From contig NC_079134.1 of the NCBI RefSeq assembly GCF_945859705.1, forward strand, positions 86,756,973 to 86,820,972: a stretch of DNA of 64,000 nucleotides. Reading direction: 5' to 3'. Shown here piece by piece: positions 55,967 through 64,000 of this stretch (position 1 is its first letter; the number at the start of each line of letters is the position of its first letter). The notes under the pieces were generated by a model. The model had not been told where the DNA came from. It saw nothing but the letters and a program-made list of their open reading frames with translations, and made no database searches. The DNA is from Episyrphus balteatus. Lineage: Eukaryota; Arthropoda; Insecta; Diptera; Syrphidae. The translations under genes and the position numbers were made by a program.

Positions 55967-58233
55967 TTTTTTTTTTTTTTTTTTTGACGGGAGGAAATCT
56001 TCAAAAGACACTTGGCAGTATTCGACACCAAGTAGTGTGGGACTCTTAACCACTAAAACCACCTCTTTATCAGGACCAATCTTGAGAGATCGACATCAGA
56101 TTTTTCTTTCTTAACTTTGTAAAATCACTTTGGGGGAAGTTTAAACTTTTAATAATTTCCCATGTTTTTTTAGACCATAAGCTCATGAGGCTTGGTTCTT
56201 CTTAATCTCCGAACATGGTTTCTGGTATTCAAGATGGACACCATTTCAGAATTGGTATGACATTGCAGTCTCTGATTATGGGATACAGCGTATTTTTTAA
56301 CAACTTCTGTAACCGTTTCTATTTGTAAGTCACGATGTAGATCGCTATTTCTTATGTACCAAGGTGCATTAACTATTCCACGAAGGACTTTGTTTTGGAA
56401 TTTTTGGATGATTTCGGTATTTGTTTTCTTTGTACAGCCCCATAATTGGATACCATAGGTCCAAACAGGCTTTAGTACTTGATTATACAGCATTATTTTG
56501 TTTTGGGTTGATAAATCAGAGTTGTTACCAAGTAACCAGTACATTTTTCTATATTTCAAGTTTAGTTCTTCTCTTTTCTTTTTGATGTGCTCTTTCCACT
56601 TTAGCTTTGCATCCAAAGTCATTCCAAGGTATTTGGCCGTATTGGCGTAAGGTACAGCTTGATTATTAATGAATATTGGAATATTGTTTATCTTTTTATT
56701 TGTAAAGTTTATATGTGAAGATTTTGTTTCATTGAGTTTGATACGCCATTTTTAGGTCCAATCTCTGACTGTGTCGACGGCATATTGCAGCTTTACTGCT
56801 CCCCTAGAGACACATTTGTCGGTTACCAAAATTGCGGTATCATCTGCAAAAGTATGGTGTGATTCCCAACTGGGATATCCCTTGTGTATAGTAAATACAA
56901 GGTAGGACCTAGGACACTTCCTTGTGGTACACCGGCTTCTATTTTCTTCAATTCCGAATATTCTTGATCGTACCTTACTCTAAACAATCGGTCTGAGATG
57001 TACGATTTTAATATTTCATAGTACTGTCTGGGAAGATCCCTTTGCAGTTTGTACTCAAGTCCCTCATGCCAAACCTTGTAAAAGGCTTGAGCAACATCTA
57101 AGAAAATAGCTGAACATACTTGTTTTTCTTCTAATGCTTTTTCTATTACATCCGTTATTCTATGAACTTGGTCTATCGTGGAATGTTTATTTCTAAAGCC
57201 AAACTGATGATTTGGGATTAACCTTCTTTTTTTCAAAAACTTTGGCCATAATTGGTATAAGCGATATTGGTCTGTAAGACGTCACTTCTGTAGGTGGCTT
57301 ACCTTGCTTGGGTATGACAATAACTTCAGCAATTTTCCAATGGTGTGGGACATACCGTTGCTTAAGGCATGCATTTATTATATATTGGAGTTTTATGAAG
57401 GCTTTCAAAGGCATTTCTTTCATAACCAGGGCAGTAATTAGATCGTAACCTGGTTATTTTTTATTTGATAGTTGATGTAAACACATACTTTTTATTTCTT
57501 TTAATCTTACAATTGGTATTTCACTTTCATCTATCTTATCAACTAACTGTTCAGCCGCGTTTGTTGGGTATGGCTTAAAAACATTCGCAAGATTCTCCGC
57601 GAAAAGGTTAGCTTTTTCTTTTGGGTTACCGATCCATTTCCCATCTTGAGATTTCAAGGGCGAGTTTTGTAACTGCGGTCTTTTCAGGCGCTTGGCTGCT
57701 TTCCATAGCGAAAAATCGGTTTCTTTAGGAATGTACTGAGTGAATCATTTTTGAATTTATAAATTTGTTTTTTAAGATTGTTGCTTATACGGTTAAACGT
57801 TGTTTTATCGTCTGGAAATCTAGTATTTTGCCATTTTCTTCGAGCTCTTCTTTTCTCTATTATCAACTCTCTTATCTCTAAAGGATATTTTATTTCATTT
57901 TGTCTTCTATTAGAAAATGTTGGAGTACTTTCTTCAGCTGCCTGTTGCACATCAGCAATAAATTATTCCACTTCATGGTCAATTTGCTCGATTGTATCCA
58001 TGGGAGATCTTAAATTTATAAAAGTTAAAGGCCTTTCTCTAAAATCACTCCAGTTTGTTTTCTTATTTACAAGCTTTGGATTACTTTTTTCTATTACTTC
58101 CGATTCACTTAGTGATAGAATCACTGGAGTATGATCTGATGACAAGTCATAATTACCTTCGACACTAATGTGATTTCGTTTGATTCCTTTAGCTACGAAA
58201 AAGTCAATAAGGTCTGGTATTTTGTTAGTATCG
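55967..58233 (-). pseudogene. Jockey LINE X copy 2, 5' truncated, with target duplication
   Basis: On the minus strand it begins inside the endonuclease (IPDLIDFFVAKGIKRNH, SSDHTPVILSLS, 58229-58080). It then has the linker, RT blocks YRPISLIPIMAKVFEK, NHQFGFRNKHS, IFLDVAQAF, AGVPQGSVLGP, a one-base indel splitting GNHTI from FADDTAILVT near 56850, and the C-terminal domain (LKPVWTYGIQLWGCTKKTN, then VLRGIVNAPWYIRNSDLHR). The 3' UTR and a tail of about 18 bases, seen as T at 55967-55984, follow. Other frame breaks lie near 57450, 57670 and 57955. The 11-bp duplication GACCGCAAAGT proves an endonuclease-type insertion with 5' truncation. Confidence 0.94.
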
Positions 58234-58244
58234 GACCGCAAAGT

Positions 58245-59326
58245 AAAAATTATTTTGGGCAACAAAAATGGAACATCCTTTAAAAATTAATATCTGAGCA
58301 ACCAACAAGTGTAAAATTTATAAAAGTGTGTCCTATTAGATAAAGGAATGTTAACCACTGCCATATTATTCATTCTTAAGCCATAAATGTTTGAACTTCT
58401 CAAGGTAGCACTATAACCGCTTCGTAAAAAAAACACTTTCAAAACCTTAAAGATATAAAGATGAGCTATTGGAAGCTAGCCTGTTGACTCTACATATAAG
58501 TCTGATCATATGTTTTTGGGCAACATTTAATTGTTCTATTGTGCAGTTGTATACTCCACCCCAACTAGCAATACCGTACTGTAACTTAGAGTGCGCCAAT
58601 CCATAGTATAACTGCAGGAGAATTTTAGCTGAGCAGTGGGGTTTCAATAGATACATTTTGCGCATCACGGATAACATATATTTTTTTAACTCATCTACAT
58701 GCGGTTTCCAGCTCATGTTTTTATCAATTAAAACACCTAAATATTTAAATAATTCAACATTTTCAACTTTAAAACAATTTGTACACATGAAGTCAGAAAA
58801 GTTTTTTTTGACACATGTGTGAGCTGATAAGGCAAATCTTGGAATATTAGTGGAATGGAAATATATCTCACATTCATCAGGGTAAGGACCCTTTAATCTT
58901 CAAATCATCATTTTAGTTTTTTCGCTTATAAGTAATTCATGTTTTGAAAACCATTGCCACAGGATTTGTAAATCCATATTAAGCTTAACGGTGGACTCAA
59001 ACAAATTTTTATCCGAATACGTAAAAGTTATGTCATCAGCAAATGCGGTAACTTGACTTTTTAAGTTTTGTATGAATAGTGAGTTAATATAATATTAAAA
59101 ATAAAAGAGGTCCTTAAACGGATCCTTGAAGAACGCCAATATTTATATTCAATTCATCACTATAATTCATGTCAAGTTTCACACGCTGACTTCTCTCTGA
59201 GAGATACGAAGAAACCCATCTATGTATAACTCCTCTCAATCCAGCTTTGTACAAGTTGTCTAAAAGTATACCGTGATTGACCATGTCGAAAGCCTTAGTC
59301 ATATCTATGAAAAGAACTACAGATGT
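58245..59326 (-). pseudogene. LINE Z reverse transcriptase, C-terminal half
   Basis: CR1/Jockey-superfamily LINE on the minus strand. FIDMTKAFDMVNHGILLDNL, RGVIHRWVSSYLSERSQRVK and GVLQGSV (Leu for the usual Pro) are followed by FADD at 59032-59043, then ELFKYLGVLIDKNMSWKPHV and the thumb region ending LICRVNRLASNS. Frames break near 59100 and 58890, with the final 200 bases unassigned. The upstream half is separated by the 59327-59911 insertion. Confidence 0.88.
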
Positions 59327-59911
59327 ATTTTTTTACTTGCTCTATAGGGCAAGTATTGGTTTCGTGTCGAAAAAAAAATTTGAGGTTTTAATCAAAACCA
59401 ACATTACGATGATGGAGAATTTCAAAAAAGTGGGTCTCGCAATTCCTTCCGTGCGTCTGTGCGTCTGTACGTCCATCTGTACACATTTCCACAGCCTAAA
59501 CGGGTGGACGGATTTTCTTTAAATTTGGTACAGATGATTTTTATGGAATTCTAAAAGTTGTTTTTTTTTTGTTTTTTTTTTTATCTCGCTTAGAAAGTGT
59601 ACCTCCCATACAAATTTTTCAATTCAAACCAAATAACTCAAAAACGGCTCTAACGATTTTGATTAAACTTTGCAGACGTAATATTTGAAGCAATTGCAAT
59701 AAAACTGCATTTTAAGTTTTTCTCAAAAAAGTCAAAAAAGTGTACCTTCCATAAAAATTTTTCAAAATTTTGCCGTAAATGTCGGCTCTTCCTCAACATC
59801 AACAAAATTTCTTTAAATTTATATAGAGGCAGCTCTTTATATCTACAAGTAAACTAGCATAAAAGTGTTTTAAACTGAAAGAGCAAGTACGTGCGACCCC
59901 AGTCGTGCATT
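59327..59911. mobile_element. 585-bp element inserted in LINE Z
   Basis: LINE Z reads SEINDSLNK before and NTSVVLFIDMTKAFD after it, so it is a clean insertion. TTTATTT-like bases occur at both borders, suggesting a target duplication. The right end AGCAAGTACGTGCGACCCCA GTCGTGCA and the left ACTTGCTCTATAGGGC share AGCAAGTA inverted. The right end matches 44772 inverted. The inner sequence has repeated TACCTYCCATAMAAATTTTT-type phrases. No transposase was found. Confidence 0.75.
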
Positions 59912-61635
59912 TTATTTATTTAAACTATCGTTTATTTCGCTACAAACTTTAATAATGGCATCTTCAGTACATCTCCTTTCTCGAAAACCAAATTGTTCAT
60001 TACTAAAAAAATTATTTTTGTTTAGAAATGCTACAATGCGTTTTTGTATTAGCTTTTCAAAAATTCTTCTGAAAGTTGGGAGAATGGAAATGGGTCTATA
60101 TTGAGACATTGAAATTCGATTACCTTTTTTGAATAGTGGTATGACTTCGGCAGTTTTTAAAGATGTAGGAAAAGTACCAGAAACCACAATTAAATTAAAT
60201 AAATGACTTAGTACATCAACAATATAAAATTAAATTTGTTTCAATAGGCAATTATTGATATTGTCAGAGGCACTTGAATTTTTGTTATCCAGAGATAAAA
60301 TTTCTTTGTATTTCCAATGGAGAAAAAGGAGTAAAAACAAAAGTTTTACTTTGAAATGCCTCGTCAACTAAATCTGCAAATAAATCGCAAGAGCAATTAT
60401 TTTGTAATGGGAGAGGCTTTAAATCAGTTGGGACAGATATAAGGAATTTATTAAAATGATTAGATATCATGACAGGATCTGATATTGTTTTACCCTCAAA
60501 TTCAATTTTTAAAATATTATCCTTATGAGGTTGATTGCCAAGGATGTTGTTGACACCTTTCCACTCTTCTTTAATGTTCCCTTTACAGTTCTGGAGCTTA
60601 TTAGCGTAGTAATTATCTCTGCTCATATTTATAAGTGATTTAACTACCTCATTTATCTTTTCCTAGTGCTTTTTTAAATTTTTGTTTTGTGGATATCGTA
60701 AACATTTTTTCCTTAAATTCGTTCTTTGTGTTTATTTTTTTCAACAACCCCTGACTTATCCACGGCTTAAAACGTTTTGATTTAGAGCTATTTGGATTCA
60801 TTACATCAGTACAATTTTCAATATGATTTCCTAATATATAAATAAATGTTTCGTAAGCCAATGAGGGATTATTCTCTGCGTAGACAGGATCCCAGAACTC
60901 AAACGTCAAACGTCTTATTAAGGAAATAAAATCTGTTTTTCGAACAATTTTAAAAGGTATAGGTTTATGAATAATATATGGTTGACATACAGTGATCGGT
61001 GATTTTATGGTCCAGAACTTGAGCAAATAATTTGTATTTGAATTGTTTGTTTATCCTTATTAACAAATGGTCAATGCATGTTTTAGATGAGTTTGTTATT
61101 CGTGAAGGTTCCATTACAAGCGATTCCAACCCATATGAGGACATTAGAAGCATATAGTTATCCGTATCTACGTTACTTTTTAATATGTCTATGTTAATAT
61201 CTCCTAAAACCAATAAGTTCCTCATCTTTACATCTCTAAGTAAGTCATTCATATGTTCAATAAAAATGTTTTTGTTTAAATTATTTTCATGCAAACTATA
61301 AATGCTAAAAATGGTAAACTTTTCTTTATCAATATTACACTCAATTTTTAAAATATCTGCACTACAGTGACTAATCTTAACAACATTACATTCATAATCT
61401 TTTTTTATGTACACTACGACACCACCCGAGCTGTAAGAATTGTTGCAGTTTGCATATTGTTCGTAACCAAATATATTATAATTGGATAGTTCATAATCGT
61501 ACAACCAAACCTCAGTTAAAACAATTATATGAACATTACGGTTAAAAGTATTTATATGCGCTAAAAATGAATTGAAATTAGCTCTCATACTACGTATGTT
61601 TTGATGGATAATATTTGATATAGAATTGATGGGAG
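59912..61635 (-). pseudogene. LINE Z endonuclease and N-terminal RT
   Basis: From about 61635 on the minus strand, IIHQNIRSMRANFNSFLAHI opens the endonuclease. LTEVWLYDY, GGVVVYIKKDY, LLVLGDINIDILKS, KTCIDHLLIR and KITDHCMSTI are its catalytic blocks in order. The linker includes RFKPWISQGLLKKINTKNE. RT begins with FPTSLKTAEVIPLFKKGNR, QYRPISILPTFRRIFEKLI and SNEQFGFRERRCTEDAI. Frameshifts lie near 61000, 60640 and 60280. The element is 5' truncated just before the endonuclease; ORF1 is absent. It is distinct from LINE A and LINE X. Confidence 0.9.
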
Positions 61636-62216
61636 TAGCCCATAGCCGTAGCTAGGATTTCATTTCGGGGGGGGGGGGGGGGGGGGGGTTAGCTCAGACC
61701 AAACAAAATTTTTTTTAGAAATCACAATACTTTCTATCAACTATATGTAACTGCAGTCGATTCTAAATCCCGCTAAATCAAATAGTCATTTGAACTGTGT
61801 AGAAGCGAAAAATTTGCCAATATCCTTTTAAAGTATTTTTTAGGAAAGGAATTCGTAGTTAAAAGTTTAAAAAAGCCCTGCTTACGGTAAACGTAATTTA
61901 AAAATGGCCGAATATTCAGCGGCATCTCTAGTTTTGTAGGTACAAAGAGTGATAAGTTGGTTGATATAAATTGCGAGCGTTAGCGAGCAAGAAAATTTTT
62001 TTTAAGAAACAAATTTTAACCAATCTAAGGCTTTATAGAAAAAATTATTTCGTACAATTTAATATATAAAACATTGAAAAATGTACTTTTTCTTGCACTG
62101 AAATTTTGTAGCAGAAAATTGACAGGTACATTCTATCTATTGAGTTCTAAATGAAATTAGCAATACTTAAAAACCAAAATTTTAAATAATCCAAGTTGTT
62201 TGACATGAGCTAATTA
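61636..62216. other. Spacer with a 22-G run
   Basis: CATAGCCGTAGCTAGGATTT CATTTC leads into 22 consecutive G (61667-61688). This looks like the terminus of a dispersed element, but I find no partner. The rest is AT-rich without a gene. Confidence 0.5.
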
Positions 62217-62821
62217 CACTGGTCAACAAGGTTTTTGTTACAGAAACCAGGGTATACTTTTCTATAGGCTGAGCTCGAATCCGAAGTCAGAAAAATTCTA
62301 TCACATCACGTTTTGGAGATATTCCCGTTAGAAAATTGAAAATGCCGATTTTTACCAGTTTTCAAAGTTATTTTTTAGCGTTTTCTTATTTTTTTTAAAT
62401 TAAATTTGTAACAATTTCTAAAAGAATTGTGTCAAAATTTGAAAGCGATTGGTACAGAACTTTTCAATATTTGCTATTAAAAGCAAATAAATATGAGATG
62501 CCCCAAACACTTTGATTTCAATTTATGATTTCTCGAGGAAGAAAATAGATATTTAAAAGATTTAAACGGATTTAGAGAGACAAAACTTAATTCTTTTAGA
62601 AACTGTTACAAATTCAATTTGAAAAAAATAAGTAAACGCTAAAAAATAACCCTGAAAACTGGTAAAAAGCGGCATTTTCGATTTTCTAACGGGAATATCT
62701 CAAAAACGTGATGTGATCGAATTTTTCTGACTTCGGTTTCGAGCTCAGCACACAAAAAACCTATAGAAGAGTATACCCTGGTTTCTGTAACAAAAAAGAA
62801 GTTTAATTTTGTTGACCAGTG
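62217..62821. mobile_element. 605-bp MITE with ~290-bp arms
   Basis: CACTGGTCAACAAGGTTTTT at the left and its inverted form at the right (ending CCAGTG at 62821) extend into nearly full-length arms. Shared pieces include TACAGAAACCAGGGTATAC, TCACATCACGTTTT and AACGGGAATATCTC (one arm inverted). TTA lies at 62214-62216 and 62822-62824, a 3-bp duplication as in PIF/Harbinger elements. No coding capacity. Confidence 0.9.
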
Positions 62822-62824
62822 TTA

Positions 62825-63797
62825 TACTTCACTTTGAAATTTAACAATAAACTGAAATTGTTTAATTTTATAATTTGAAACAAAAAAATAACGAAATGTT
62901 GTAAATATGTATTTTCGCTTACATACTGGATTTAAGGTTAACATAGAACAAAAGTGGGTAATAAGCAACTGAAGATATCTCGGACAGTAGAAAAGATGTC
63001 TGAAAGATTTAAATAGATTTAAGGGTAATATTTCAAAAACGAGATGTGATCGAATAAGTCCGTCTTTTGATTCGAGTTCGGCCACCGAAACCCTTTGAAA
63101 AAGCATAGTTTAGTCTCGGCACCAAAAACCCTGCATAAATACTTGTGGTATTTAAAGGGTTCTTAAAAGAGCATTTTAAGGTGTTAACATAGTGCTTAAG
63201 GAAATGGTCAAAGAGATAAAAACTCTTTGTAATGGACCAAACAATTTTTGTTTTCCTTTATACAAACTTCATCGACAGCTTCTGCAACGATGCAAAATTG
63301 GTAGTGATTTTAAGGGAGATTTTCTATAGGTAATCAAATCACTTAAATACAAAAACAAATCATTTAGTGCTGCACATATTAGACTTGTATTTGTTTATAA
63401 TATAGGTATCTTTTGATTTTCTGAAAAAAAATTTTTTTTTACTTCTTTGATTTCATTAAAAACCATTTCTATTGTTATGATGCTTGGTGTTTTTTTTCGA
63501 TTTCAATTATATTGTCATCTGGACTCGTATGATTTTTAGAATTAAGGAGCCAAAAATAAAAGATTTTTTTTACAAAAAAAAAAAAATACTTTTGTTTTAT
63601 ATTTCTCGAAAAAAAACAATTATTTTTGGATTCGATTTTTTATTTTAAAACTAATTTAGAACTTATATAGAATTTTGATTTTTTTTATGTTAAAACTTAA
63701 AGTTTTTCAAAAATCATTCCTGAAAACAGTTTTATTTAATAACATAATTAAAAAGTTATTGGCTTTACAAGAAGTGAAAGTACGTCGTTGATAGTAT
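62825..63797. other. AT-rich stretch with a decayed MITE relative
   Basis: About 62985-63135 holds AAAACGAGATGTGATCGAAT and AAACCCTTTGAAAA, resembling a diverged arm of the 62217-62821 MITE. Nothing else was recognised. Confidence 0.4.
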
Positions 63798-63842
63798 AAC
63801 CAAAGATCATATAACTAGTATATAGTTATATGATCTTTGGTA
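63798..63842. repeat. Perfect 18-bp-arm hairpin
   Basis: ACCAAAGATCATATAACT (63799-63816) is inverted at 63824-63841, with a 7-base loop. TATAACC occurs just outside both arms. Confidence 0.9.
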
Positions 63843-64000
63843 TAACCGTTGATTTTTAATACACCCTTTATTGCGTTAGTCGTTAAACGCCATATGAAAA
63901 CACGAATCTCAGCTTATGGTAGTCTTAGGAAACTTGTTGATGCTAGATCTTAAGACAATCTGACTTCCCTGAAAATTGCGCTAAATAAAAAAAAAACATG

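Overview
This window reads as a transposon graveyard from an AT-rich arthropod genome, most likely an insect. The evidence is Jockey-type and CR1-like LINEs, an Arc-like Ty3/gypsy element, a BEL/Pao fragment, a RepHel Helitron, hAT elements and a protein-primed family B DNA polymerase with a spliceosomal intron. I found no host gene, rRNA or intact tRNA gene, and no bacterial or CRISPR feature. Almost every coding region is a mobile-element gene, and most are broken.

Layout. 1-10150: a decayed CR1-like LINE (here LINE A, + strand) carrying a 1.06 kb insert with an 81-bp tandem array, a SINE-like insert, a foldback repeat and an abutting antisense Jockey fragment (LINE X). Positions 1-2751 repeat 7044-9794 almost exactly, so the block is best read as a 7,043-bp tandem duplication whose first copy begins left of the window. 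10386-13400: two DNA elements with terminal inverted repeats. 15122-15640: a hAT C-terminal remnant. 18540-28866: a Helitron (Rep plus helicase) split by a nested stack: a 4.4 kb hAT (TSD GGATAGAA) that holds a 1.6 kb foldback element and a second hAT (TSD TTCCTCGG), which itself holds a MITE. The Helitron 3' part is tandemly duplicated with a 1.4 kb period.

29665-42085: a large inverted repeat with a hammerhead-like motif in each arm. An 8.2 kb Ty3/gypsy element (- strand, 756-bp LTRs) is inserted near its centre and is itself hit by three later insertions. 43189-46510: palindromic 31-bp repeats, MITE pieces, a 1.8 kb TIR element and a hAT remnant. 46615-53704: a nearly perfect 7.1 kb palindrome carrying two divergent copies of a family B DNA polymerase gene, each with the same 66-bp intron, and each arm ending in two minisatellites. 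53705-55149: gag and LTR of a BEL/Pao element cut at the palindrome edge. 55967-61635: a 5'-truncated Jockey LINE with an 11-bp TSD beside an antisense CR1-like LINE, itself interrupted. 61636-64000: a 22-G run, a long-TIR MITE and a short palindrome.

The most unusual object is the twin-polymerase palindrome. It is either a real fold-back rearrangement of a Polinton-like polymerase gene or an assembly/amplification artefact. Raw reads across 50083-50259 would decide. The nested insertions with matching target-site duplications give a clear relative chronology.
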